A DNA stretch of 64,000 nucleotides. Source: Marsupella aquatica (lineage: Eukaryota > Marchantiophyta). The first letter of the stretch is position 1. Each line of letters starts with the position of its first letter. The stretch is taken from contig OZ316893.1 in assembly GCA_973895155.1 (NCBI GenBank), forward strand, positions 24,986,001 through 25,050,000, read 5' to 3'. Shown here piece after piece: positions 48,717-59,885 of the stretch. A program made the position numbers and the translations under genes. The notes beneath the pieces were generated by a model that was not told the origin of the DNA, ran no database searches, and was given only the letters and a program-made list of their open reading frames with translations.

Positions 48717-49023
48717 AATATCAAGCTTTCACAATTGTACTCCAGTTTTGGGAAATGTGGTCCATGGGGGCTTCAAATTCCTTTATATTGACCCTAAAAA
48801 GTACTCTAACAATCTCGTAGAATAATACATGAGGAAGAATTGCCACTACAAGAAAAAAGCTTCGAAACTTAATATCAAGCTTTTACAATTGTACTCCAGT
48901 TTTGGGAAATGTGGTCAATGGGGGCTTCAAATTCCTTTATATTGACCCAAAAAAGTACTCTAACAATCTCATAGAATAATACATGATGAAGAATTGTCAC
49001 GGCCAGAAAAAAAGCTTCGAAAC
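48717..49023. repeat. 154-bp tandem duplication
   Basis: The unit starting AATATCAAGCTTT at 48717 is repeated at 48871 with few changes. Both copies run through ATTGTACTCCAGTTTTGGG, TCAAATTCCTTTATATTGAC and AAGCTTCGAAAC. The first copy contains CACTACAAGAAAAA where the second has CACGGCCAGAAAAA. It ends 200 bp before the RBM42 start codon. Confidence 0.93.
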
Positions 49024-49222
49024 GTATCGAGATTTCATGAAGCGATCGCGTTACAACGGATGGAGAGAGCCATGGTCTAAGAATACGGAGCGATAGTCTG
49101 GGACTCTGGCTCGCTCCTCCGCCATCGCCATTCGTTCGTGACGAAGAAGAGCTCAGTCACATTTGGAGTGAACCGGAGGGCGTGGGATACTCGTCGCGAG
49201 AGAGCAAGGAAGGAGCGAGAAA

Positions 49223-52200
49223 ATGGCGAACCTCCTCAGTGAATTGGAGAGATTCGAGCAGGAGATGAAGGATTTGGGATCGGAGCCTTCGTCATCGCTT
49301 CTGCCTCCTCCCCATCTCGTGGCTAGAGTTCCACTGCCACCGCCACCACCTCCGCCTGCGACCAGAATTTCTCCAACTCTCTCTTCGGTGAGATTTTGTT
49401 TCCTTTCTTCTAGGGTTTTTCCTAGTATGTCGCGGAGGTCTTCTCAGGTTGCCCGTTTTGCTCACCCTGTCGGTGGTATGCTTGGTGGTTTGCATCCAAG
49501 TCCCAGTACTCTGTTCTGTGCAAGGGGAGTGAATGGAAAGTTGAATTTTCATGTATGGATAAGAAAATGTGCAAACTTTGTTCTTAGCTCCATAGTTGCG
49601 TCGAACCGAAGAGTTCTTAGAAAGGGGTTGACAAAATCGTGCCTTGTAACACATAGAAGATGCAAAACTAGGCCGGGCGGGCCCGTCGGGATTGCCGGGC
49701 TAATATAAAAGAAATAGAGAAGGCTTTAGGTCAAATTTATCGGGGAAATACGCATTAAGAAGGAAGCTTCCCACTACGAAACTTGGTTAACATCCCTTAC
49801 CATAATAAACCACGTCAATATGTAGTGAGGTGAGGGAATTCTCGTCCTTTCAAAGAGTGCAAAATAACCAGACCTTCCGCATTTGTTTGTTGTATGAGAG
49901 CGATGATCGACGATTCAGCAGTGCGGGTTGATCATTAGAACAGCAGCTCGGAATTGAAATAACTCCTGCACAGTTCCCTGTTTAACATCTAAACAAAAGA
50001 ACGTGTTTCTTTGTACTAAATTCCATGTGTTACTTCGTCGGTTAGTTTAGGTTAGTTGTGTTTGATCACATGTGTCAAGACCTACCCCATTGATGCTTGG
50101 CTTACGTTACTTCAGTTACATAACATTCAAATTGATTGGTAGCTGTCGGGTTTCAGTGACTGCTTCATATTAACCTGTTGCGGTTACGCCGGGATGAGTT
50201 TTTGTTGGTCATTCTTGAAACTTTTGTCCTTGTTTATTTCTGCAGAGTCCAACTCTTTTGCTACATCCGAATACAAATGGCCTTGGTAATCTGCCTCGAC
50301 CGCCACCTCCTCCAGCTGTCGTTCCTGCTGGTGTGCGTTCTCTTCCTCCTCGGCCACCATCAACACTTGTACCTCCCTCTGGGACTCTCCCACCACCTCC
50401 TCCAGTATCCCTTACGTCTCCTTCAAGAGGCCCTATGTCTTGGCTGAATTCTGGTGCAACAGCTGCAGCATCATCACCCGTGCCTTCCACACCGATTGTG
50501 CCTTCACAATACACGTATTCCCAACCACCTACATCGTTCACGTCTGCCCCTGCTGTTCCTCCTGCATCAGCACAGCCAACCGTGTCAGCACCTTCAGCAT
50601 CCTACTTTCCCGTCCCGTTCCATCTTCAACAGCAGCCACAACCATACCAACAGACCCAGCAATTCCAACAGCAGTCTTATCAACAGGGACCGGTCCAATA
50701 TTCAGCCCAAACAATTGCACAGTCGCAGCCCCAAGTGACTCAACCTGCAGCAGGTCCAGCTTCAACGCAACCCACGTATCAATATCAAGCAGGATATCAG
50801 CCTTCTCCAGCAGTTGCCGCTGCTACACCAGCAACTCCAGCACCAGAGATTTTTGCTATGCCGCAACAGCAACAGGTTGGTTTCTCCGCTTGGTTGCGAT
50901 GTGGTTTCATAATATTGCCAGGATAGGACTCCCACAGGCACGCTTGACTACCTGTGTATGTTGCTTCCGCCTCGAGTCTGCCATTATTGTCCTGCATCAA
51001 TCCTAGTTAGAAGATTGTTTAAACCGGAGCTTACATGCATATCTATCGAAACTGTTACATGACTGCACTGCATTGTACAAATCTTTTCGCAATTTATCGT
51101 CTAAGGTTGTGACTATTGAGTCCATCATACTTTTAGTGGAAACTACGACGTTCCAATTCTTGTCTTTCCTTACTGGCTAAGTTTGTCACTCTGCAATTCA
51201 TTCTTTTATCGATTCTGCAGATATTTAGGGAGATTTTGATTTTTTCTAAGTTGAGAGCTTTGTTTGTAATTGGGGGAACACTGGGACGTTCTTGCTGCAG
51301 GCGCAACAGTTGTTTCAGAGGGATGCACAAACAATCACCCCAGAAGCTCTGGAAAGTGTGAAGGCTGCTCTTGCAAGTGGAGAAGGTGAACACAAGTCAG
51401 AAGCAAGGAAGAGAGCTGTTCCTCGAAAAGCTGCAGGACTGAACTGGGAGGACCCAACTCTAGCTGACTGGCCAGAGAGTATGATCGTCTTCCCGTCTTT
51501 GAATGATCTTCAACTCTGTTCAATTTGATTTGATCTGCAGCTGTGAGAACAGCTTGAAGGGTGTGACATGCAATGATTGTTTACTTGACCTTCTGTTTTT
51601 TTCCTCCTGGATCATCTATGTTACTGCCATGTTTGCACTGAAACTGCGCTTGGTGGGAGAGCCGAATGTTGATACTCTTGGACGCGCACGGACCATAATT
51701 TAATTGCAGATGACCATCGATTATTTTGTGGAGACCTGGGAAACGAAGTTAATGACGAAGTTCTTACGAAAGCCTTCACCAGATTTGCTTCTTTTAATAT
51801 GGCAAGGGTAGGTTTCTGTTGTATTCTCGTTTATGCTTCTCTTTATGCAAAGTCCTCACGTTTTCGCTTTTGCTCACCTGGTGGTTCTGTTCACTTCATA
51901 AATGCTTGCCCTATAAAGGTTTTCCTATACAGAACGTCTGCAACATATGTGTGTGTGTGTCATGTTGATCATATAAAGTACTCATCGATCCTGGTGGTCT
52001 GGATCTGCAATTGGCACCATATCTTTTACAATCATACTGAGGTGGTCTGATACAGATTGTGGGTGATGGATTTATAGGTTGTTCGAGACAAGAGAACTGG
52101 CAAGACCAAGGGCTATGGATTTGTCAGCTTTGCCAACCCATCTGATCTTGCATTGTCATTCAAGGAGATGAATGGTATGATTCTATGAACTGAGAATATC

Positions 52201-52692
52201 TGCGTACTCATTATTGAAACTCTGAGCTAGACGTGAATCATAACTTTTTCATATTTATTATTATTGATGGGAGTTCTTCAATGTGATTGTTATGCTTTGT
52301 TTGAAGTAAATTGCCTGGATTTGCAGGAAAGTATGTTGGGAACAGGCCTATTAAGTTGCGAAAAAGCACATGGAAGGAACGGACAGACATGGACGCGTTT
52401 GAGAAACAGAAGGTGCTGTTGAAAGTTGTCTTGATGCCAACTTTTAGTTGTTTTATGAATGCCAACGAAAGGGACCGGCTCGGATTATTGGATCCTGGTA
52501 TATCATAGTATTCTGGCACAGAACGTAATGAGAACCATTTATAGAGCTGCGTAATCTCAACTGACATTTGGACTGCTGATTTGCTCAACTGACTTTGCTG
52601 CTGTATGTCTTGACACTTTATGGTGTTTTTCTTATCGTGTTGTGCAGAATTCAAAGAGACACAAATCAAAGAAGTCTCTTTTACACAAGTAG
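49223..52692 (+). CDS. RBM42: RBM42-like RNA-binding protein (single RRM), 7 exons, 432 aa
   Basis: Exons: 49223-49387, 50246-50875, 51301-51478, 51710-51807, 52078-52174, 52327-52412, 52648-52692. All GT-AG, in phase, 1299 nt. RBM42 is a nuclear protein found with the spliceosomal tri-snRNP and hnRNP K in animals. Order: MANLLSELERFEQEM, a long Pro/Gln/Ser-rich low-complexity region (about 29-265), AQQLFQRDAQTITPEAL, a basic link ending in WEDPTLADWPENDHR, the C-terminal RRM (about 325-406) with RNP2 LFCGDL and RNP1 KGYGFVSF, then KYVGNRPIKLRKSTWKER, and a basic end SKRHKSKKSLLHK. The WEDPTL..WPENDHRLFCGDLGNEV phrase is diagnostic of the family. The last exon encodes only 14 residues, but its Lys-rich end is typical. 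No defects are seen. Confidence 0.95.
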
Positions 52693-54294
52693 CTTAAAAT
52701 TACAGGGTGACTCGACTGCCGACTGCTGGGTCCTCAAATTCGGTTCAAAGTTTCATGTCTCCTCATCGAAGAAGCAAGGTTGTGGAAGGGCATGATTGAA
52801 GCCAAATGGCAGGTGCGCATGATCAGGGTTGCATGCTTCGAATTTTTTCCAGTCTGTTTGCCTAAGCTTGCCATGCCATCTTCCCTGAGGGTGGAGGAAT
52901 GCTTAAAGCGACTGTTGTGTTTGGTTTCTTGGGTGATTTGCTGTCCAGTTCTCCGAAGGACTCAAAACTGGTGCCATCAACAGGAAGCAAGCGATCAACG
53001 TAGATTTACTCTTGAAGGGCAACATTATTCTCCCGGGCGATATTTGTCAGATATTCAAGAATGAGTTTTCTTAAGCCATCAGCCTTTGCAATCTCTTCTG
53101 TGCTTCTGTTTGTAGATGGCAAGTAGACAGAAGAGCGGCAGTTATTCTACATGATTTGTAACAGGTTGTTTTCTTAGAGCGACATAATAACCACTGTTCG
53201 CAATGTGCTATCGCCCTTATCATGAAATGATTTGCCAGCTTGGGCGTGGGAGCAAGACGAGCTTTAGTTTGTGTCCATCCTGTACATTCGTGCAGGCCTC
53301 TGCTCTGCCCAGAAATTACTCACCAGAAGGCAAAAATTTACGTCTAGTCTAGTTTAATTCAGTCGTTTCTCAACTGTTTGGTCAATTGTACAAGTTGTGA
53401 ATATCCATTGGGCCCTCCAATTTGGGCAGGAGAAGTTGGTAACAATTTCAGGCTCTTGGATGTACCGTGGCTACCCTAGCAGTGTTTGGTGTGATGCCAG
53501 CAATGAGTAAACAAAACCCAATCTAGCGATGGGATATCATGTCCAGTGTCCAAAGTGTAAACAGTGTCTTGAAACTATTTATCCATTTGGAGGGTGAATA
53601 CAAGTTGAACAAGAATAATTTGAACATTGTTGAACATTTGGCTCGTCGGGAAATCGTTGAGCAGCCGTAGTGGTCGTAATCCAGTAAAGCAGGTTGTCGA
53701 AGGATCAAAAGAAGTGTACCCCCGTCTCCCACATTGTGGAGCCCTTGTGTGTACCCCAGTCTCAAACATTGTGGAGCTTGTGTTTCATTGTTAATCGATC
53801 AAAAGCCGATGGCTGGTACTCTGTGGTAATTAAGGGTCCGGTGCAGTCGATCAAACACCAACGAAGATTACACTGACCGAAATTGGAACACTGAATCCGT
53901 ACTCTCTTTTTTATTTTGCCGACAACTTCTGTTGACGTGGCTGTATATATACTTCGGAAGAATCACGCATCACATTTGTCATTGAACGGAGGTGTATCTC
54001 TGATCGTTCTGTCAATGAGCCGAACTGTATCTTGAAGCTCTTTGAAAGTATTTGTCCACTTCCATACTAAGCCACCCGTGTTCTAGAAGTGCTCCCTTGG
54101 GCCACTCAAACCGGGGCTTCATAAAGTACCAACCTTCACGTACAAATTCTTATAAGAAGCGTCACATTTCGAGGAACCTGCATGTTTTTGTTAATTGAAC
54201 TCAAGTTCAATTTTCATTCGATAGTTCAAGAGGGTGTCCCTTTCCGGGTTTCTTGGTTTAATTCGCTTGGCCTCTGCGCGCCGCGCAACACAAT

Positions 54295-54317
54295 CCCCCC
54301 CCCCCCGCCCGCCCCCC
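54295..54317. repeat. Poly-C run
   Basis: Twelve consecutive C bases, then CGCCCGCCCCCC. It may be an unstable or assembly-sensitive site. Confidence 0.85.
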
Positions 54318-55193
54318 GTGTTACTTAGGGAATGTCAAAGACTGATTCTCAACCATAACACCCAAAACTTAGATTAGGATTCTTGAGACTCGCGACAACA
54401 ACTCTTAACTTCGAGACCATTTTAAAAATGAAAATTTCAAGGGAATAACATTTGACCTATTATCTTAAGTGATCATCAGGCACAATGTTCTTCTGTGCAA
54501 CTTCTGTGCAGTGAACTTTTTAGCGACTGCTAACTACAGATGTTCCACACTCGTCTCCCTAATTCCATAATTGCTGTTATGATCAGTTCTTTGCGAAGTG
54601 TTTCTTCCTCTGCTGCGAAATGGCTGATAATGAGGCATCCATCAGTGGTAGGAGAATACCACTAAGCTGACTACAAATAGGATCATTATCAAAGGGCCGA
54701 AAACAAAGCTCAAAATACCAAGGACGGAAGAAGAAACGCACATGAAAAAGTTGTGCATCTGATTGATTGTGAACAGAGATGAAATTTTCGGTGCTAATTC
54801 TCAAGTAACAACAAAATGTACAAATTGATCCTGTCGTTTGTCCAAATTCGGCTACCTATACAGAATGATATCCTGCTAGAATTATTCAGTCTGTACAATG
54901 TATGATAAGTCCGTTCCAGATATCTTTCCAAGAGAAATGGGAGAATCTCTATCGTATCTACGTGATAGGATCTACTATGATTTTCACCATGGAAGGATAC
55001 CCTCCATTTGTGGGTTGCTAGACTTAACCCATGTCTTACCATGTCTGTGAGAAACTATCGAAAGCAAAGACAGAAAAATTCCTTGGTACTCTGGCTAGCC
55101 TGAATTGACTGAGCTTGCCTTTCTTGAGGTAACCCGTTGGCCTGAGTTTCAACACATCGATCAGGCCACATCGATCATTTTCGTCTTAGGCTT

Positions 55194-55440
55194 CTAGGTC
55201 ACGATTGTGGGAGCTGTCACAGTGAGCACGCCGTTGACGACCTTGGCAGTGACGACTTCGACTTTCATATCAACCGACCACTTAATCTACGAATGAAGTT
55301 TACATGAGAACGCTGCGCAGAGTGCCAAACATCTCCTTCCTTGACCTCCTCCATGTTCTGTTCTCCGCTGACCTGATGGATTCGCTCTTATTCTAGTTGC
55401 AATTTCACGTCGTCCTTCTTCAATCCTGTGTGCAGAAAAA
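55194..55440 (-). pseudogene. Decayed small heat-shock protein (HSP20) fragment
   Basis: The minus strand encodes most of a plant cytosolic small heat-shock alpha-crystallin domain: GLKKDDVKLQLE, then QVSGEQNMEEVKEGDVWHS, QRSHVNFIRRL, and in another frame VEVVTAKVVNGVLTVTAPT before a stop at 55194-55196. An in-frame TAA lies at 55388-55390, after LQLE where the family has a Gly, Asp or Glu. A frameshift falls after FIRRL, where the family continues with FRLPEN, near 55265-55285. No N-terminal half is recognisable upstream, so the copy is truncated as well as broken. A functional protein is unlikely. The identity is clear from several family phrases in the right order. Confidence 0.82.
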
Positions 55441-57041
55441 GTACATGACGAGAACGAATTTCAGTGATCATGTTTCCTGCTCAAGAAACTGACCAATTTT
55501 AGCCCCAGACCCTAATAAGAGCCGCTCAATCGCTTCCACTTTGGAGATAGGGTCACGATAGAGGAGAAACAATATCTCACACACACCTTCCTCAAAAACT
55601 AGTCCAAACCCGGAACTATTGATGTCTGGGAATTTCTGCTGTTCCTTCACTTCGCTTGACAGCAATTCATTAGCTGAATCGCTTCTAAACGAGAGATCAC
55701 AGTTGATGGTTAGTGAAGTATACCCTTAAGAAGTCTCTTCCTAGTCCCTATTTCATTTTACGGACCGGTCTAAGAATCAATGTGCCTCATTTCAGCTGCT
55801 TACCTGCTTCTATTAGACACTCTTCTGACATAGCAAAGCCCATCTTATGCAGACCGCTTACGACATCATGAAGTGATCAAAGTTGCTTAGGAATAAAGCA
55901 ATGTACTCTTCACTGCTTTGTTCTGTTAGTGTTTTCAAGGGATAAAAGAAAGGCAATGCATGGTAGATGTAATACCTGGCAACTCAGCTTTGGAACTATG
56001 TACGCGTTTCGAGCCAGCCGACCTTAGTGCCAGGATCAGCTCTCGCTGCTTGCGCCAATCACAATGATCATCAGCTCCAATGGATCCCACGCTCTGTCCA
56101 ACCAGGAGGGGACCCAGAAGCTATTCTACGGAGACCGCCCATTGCCAAACAATGACAAAGCCATCTTTTGTATGCTACTCAGTATGTTGCCCCAGCCTCC
56201 AAGGAAACAATTTTAAGCAATCGGCAAAGATGCTGGAGAGAGCTCAAAACCAGAGTACAGGACAGGAAATCTGAAGCACACTGTGCTATGCAGGGAAAGG
56301 GACTTGAATCAGAGTTCTAGATTACGATCTTCCACACATCTGCACCTAATAACGAATACTACGCTTCTTCAATATGTTAACGTTATCTGACGATGTGGGC
56401 GTTCGCTAGGGACCTACGTAGAGCCGAGGACAGGTTCTAGCAATTTATATAGCCCTATCAAACTTCTGGAACTGGTCCTGGTTTTTCTGGAATCTCATCT
56501 AAAGATTTTAAGTTCATTTCCGGCGGTGTCTGTGTGACGAATAAAACCACGAGCACCGAAGCAGGGGAGCAACGCAAAGCGGCAGATATGAAATTGCAAC
56601 TGAGTTGATATCCTCTGCCCTTTTCAAACCCTAAATCACATTCATGCTCAAAAATAAAACACGGTTCTACATTCTCTATCAAACAGTGATTGGTTGGCTT
56701 TATTTGATATATTGCACAGACAATGAACCCTACACTACTTCTACACAGCAAGGGGCCGTTAAAAATACATACCCCGTATCTACAATAGCATCGCCTCTTC
56801 TAGTTGACTGACACTTTGGCAACTGGAGACTGCTCTGAAACGTTTCCTCTTCTGAAGCGACTTCTACTTCATCCCTTTGGAAAGTATTGGCATGGACGGC
56901 AGACTCCTCTTTGGGAGCCGTGTCAGGGCATGACCATCGACAAGAATAAGCACCAAGAGCTCGTCAGTCTGACTGAGAACTTCTTCAACATTTAATCCTG
57001 ACCTGATAAAGCACAGTGGGTGAAGAAGAGAGTTCATACAC

Positions 57042-57959
57042 TCATTTATGGACAGGTTTGTAGAGAGCCACAGTGACATATTTCGACCGATACCGATGAG
57101 TCAAGCCGAGAGCCAAAACCGAGCGAAGATTCTTCCCCTTCTCCGCATAGAGGTGATTCAACGTGACGTGCTGTGGGCGAGGCAACCACCCCGAGGTGTC
57201 CTCAGTAGGTGGCGCATTCAGAAGAGTCAAGTGTAAATGCGATGGCAGAGGCGGAGGCTCCCTAGAAAAATCCTCAGGACTGGGGAAAGTGTCATTGTAG
57301 CTCGATGTGGGAGACCCTGGTGGCTCAAACCCTGCAACGCTGTCCAGATTCTCAGGCACATAGTCCTGCACATCGAGCACGTTGACGACCTGTGAGAGGA
57401 CCTCCTCTGGGTAATGCCAATCATCGTCCAATATGACCTTATACTGGTAAACCCCAGAGGGTAGCATTTTCACTAGCGTGAAATCCTTCCCCACTTTCTG
57501 CATCTGTTGCCTTGTGGCCCAATTGTCCCACGACCCCTCCACCGACACGTTGTTGCCTCCATGGCTCCACACAATCATAGTTGGCACTCCCCTCTCCGGA
57601 GGCTGCAGCATACCTCTGCCATAGTCACGGTGCCCATACACATCGCCATGGTAGGAACCCAACGAGAACTCGTCGCCTCTGGCAATTGGGACCATGGGCA
57701 TCTGCGGAGTGAACATAAGAGGAGACCGAGAGACGCTGCTGGGGCTGTCTGGTGGAGTCTGCAGCATGCTCTCTGCTCCATAAGCCATGAACCCTCCTCC
57801 TCCTGATCTGCTAGACGCTCCAGCTGCAGAGTGTTGGTGGAGGAGGAGAGCATTATTGCCACCTTGTGGGTTGGGGCCATCGAGCTGGCCGGTGGGTCTC
57901 CCAATGGATTGATGATGCTCTCCTTTCGGATTCCTCGAATTCACACTCGCGTTCCCCAT
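57042..57959 (-). CDS. SnRK1 (AMPK/SNF1) beta subunit, intronless, 305 aa
   Basis: This is the scaffold subunit of the plant energy-sensing SnRK1 kinase, bridging the catalytic alpha and the gamma subunit and setting localisation. The start at 57959 is the first ATG of the frame and gives MGNASV, a classic N-myristoylation site (Gly2, Ser5) as in plant beta-1/beta-2. Residues 8-124 are low-complexity (Gln, Gly, Ser) with LQTPPDSPSSVSRSP. A CBM48/glycogen-binding domain spans about 126-205: PTMIVWSHGGNNVSVEGSWDNW, LPSGVYQYKVILDDDWHY. The C-terminal ASC domain covers about 236-305: PPPLPSHLHLTLLN, HVTLNHLYAEKGKNLRSVLALGLTHRYRSKYVTVALYKP. Both domains are complete in one exon, whereas beta genes I know of in flowering plants have introns, so this could be a retrocopy or lineage-specific intron loss. 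The frame is intact. Confidence 0.95.
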   Translation of the reverse strand: MGNASVNSRNPKGEHHQSIGRPTGQLDGPNPQGGNNALLLHQHSAAGASSRSGGGGFMAYGAESMLQTPPDSPSSVSRSPLMFTPQMPMVPIARGDEFSLGSYHGDVYGHRDYGRGMLQPPERGVPTMIVWSHGGNNVSVEGSWDNWATRQQMQKVGKDFTLVKMLPSGVYQYKVILDDDWHYPEEVLSQVVNVLDVQDYVPENLDSVAGFEPPGSPTSSYNDTFPSPEDFSREPPPLPSHLHLTLLNAPPTEDTSGWLPRPQHVTLNHLYAEKGKNLRSVLALGLTHRYRSKYVTVALYKPVHK

Positions 57960-59885
57960 CGGTTGTTGCTGCTGCTGACGGTCGCACCGAGGACTGCTGC
58001 TTCTTCTGCTGGTGGGTGAGGTGACCTGCCGCCCAGTTACTTTCACAAATCACAAGATATTGATTGATCTCTCCTCAAATCGAATTCCACGGAGATGTCG
58101 AGCTTCTTCGTCCCTTTCCTTTCGTCTCTTCTCCTTCCTCTGTACTCTTCTCGAATCAAATTTGACGGAAATGTCGAGTTTCGTGGCTGAAGACGAACTT
58201 GTAGACATTGATTCCGTTGTGCGAGAGCGGATGAGGATGCAGAATCATCATCTACGCGGTGGGCATTGTCGAATCCGCCCCAGACCTTGACTACTAATTT
58301 ACGTTATGAGTGGGTTTGAGATGCGGGGGTTGAGGTGGGTTGTTAAGAGAGCCAGAAGGATGATGGTGGTCATTAGGGCGGGTGGAATTTTGATGTGCTT
58401 TGGATGACCCGAAGCACTGATTTTATTTTTATTATATATTTGGGTGCTGGAGTTGAACTGGCCAGCCAGTGCATGGAGGGCCTAATAAGTGGGACCTATC
58501 TGAGATCCTTAATTAATGTTTTTCAGTGCTTTTTGGGCCCTGTATTTTTCGGTGCATTCTTGGAGGAGAATGCCCCGTCAAGATTTGGATCATCTCGCTC
58601 TGAAATAAAGATTCTCCTCTATTTTTACTAAATTAGTTAGAAATAAAATATTTCAGGCATTTAAAGATGAGAGATACCTGATGGACCTTGGAAATGCAAA
58701 GTGTTTCTTGATGGACCCATGAGTGATCCAGACCCTTGAAAGATGTCAAATCAATGTACCCAACAGCTCATGGGGTATATGAAATAAGAGGTTTCAATTT
58801 AGGGGTCCATAAAGTATATCTGTCATTTAAAGATATCAAGGTCTTGTGTAGGGAAACTTATGGACAATAATAGCCCCTCAAAACTCAGTAAACTTGGTTG
58901 AATCTCTTGTTATTGGGGGCATCATATCTCATAATGCCCTATAAACAAGACATTACTATGTACATGTCTCCCTGTCTACAAATTACAATATGTGATCAAA
59001 TTGGCTGGGGGCTCTGAGGTCAGAGGAGTGATGGAAAAGCAATCTGGGGAAGAAAGTGCCAAGAAGCGAGAAAAGAGGCAGAAGCAAGTAGTCGAGTGAT
59101 CCACCATGGATGGAATGACATAGCATCTATAGGTTTTTCAAATCAAATTCTATCAAGCTTTGGCATAATTTTTGGGCAATTTATTGTGTAGCATTTTGGT
59201 GTGCAATTTCTGTGTGTGTGTGGTCGAGGAGTCCATACAGCCACTATATTTAGCTCCGATTGCCTATGCGTATACGAGGATAGTTTGTTTTTTTGTTCTA
59301 ACTTAGAGGAGGTGATGGACGTGGTCATGATGAAAGGGTGACTGAGACGACGCACGGGCACAGTTGAGAAGATGGATCATTCTGGTCAAAATGACAAACA
59401 GACATGGGCAAGGCAATGGATGTTGTCAACATGGCGAACAAGCATGATTGAGGTGATGGATGTGGTTAACACAATGACCAATGAGAAGTGTGACCAGTAG
59501 ACAAAAAATGTATTTTGAATTTTGTGGAACATGCCAAAAGTCCTTAATTATGTCTCAAAACCACAAATCTGTCAAAGAATGCAAAAAGGATCCAACATGG
59601 AATTCGTAATTGGAATACTTTCAAATTGAAATTGATGAGCCCTTAAAGATTGTGATTAAAAAACTTAACCAGTCGAGAACAATATTTCCAAAATTCCCTA
59701 AAAGACATTTTGCTCGTCTTTGGGAGCCCAATCCAGTCAAACGCATAAGTGACCAAGCCCCTGTTGCCACACTAAGGGTAACCATGCAACAACCCCCCCC
59801 CCCCCAGCCAAAGTACAACCCATTAAAAGATTATTAAATTATAAAGTATCAACATATCATGTTATACATAAAAAGTGCAAAATAT
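57960..59885. other. KINbeta upstream region, then non-coding DNA
   Basis: 57960-58300 is the likely 5' leader and promoter of the SnRK1 beta gene, with C/T-rich runs such as CTTCTCCTTCCTCTGTACTC. A plus-strand frame near 58170-58287 (MSSFVAEDELVDIDSVV...) matches no family I know. The remainder is AT-rich and without a gene. Confidence 0.45.

Larger units (their letters stand above)
46003..49222. other. Intergenic, AT-rich, tandem repeats, no gene seen
   Basis: It begins with the SelO 3' UTR. Two tandem repeats (46951-47035 and 48717-49023) are listed separately. 47900-48560 is very AT-rich. 49030-49222 is less AT-rich and is probably the RBM42 promoter and 5' leader. Confidence 0.5.
52693..57041. 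other. Interval with no intact gene; contains an sHSP pseudogene
   Basis: The left part should be the RBM42 3' UTR. 53700-53790 has a short tandem pattern (TGTACCCC and CACATTGTGGAGC twice). A poly-C run is at 54295-54317. The small heat-shock pseudogene at 55194-55440 is the only recognisable coding remnant. 55500-57041 shows no domain I can support. Confidence 0.5.

Noticed and set aside
52780-53064. Open frame after the RBM42 stop codon
   Set aside because: It lies in the likely 3' UTR. The RBM42 model ends in the family's Lys-rich tail, and this frame has no recognisable domain.
57960-58046. Upstream extension of the SnRK1 beta frame
   Set aside because: It would begin at GTG, not ATG. 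The first ATG gives the expected myristoylated MGNAS terminus.
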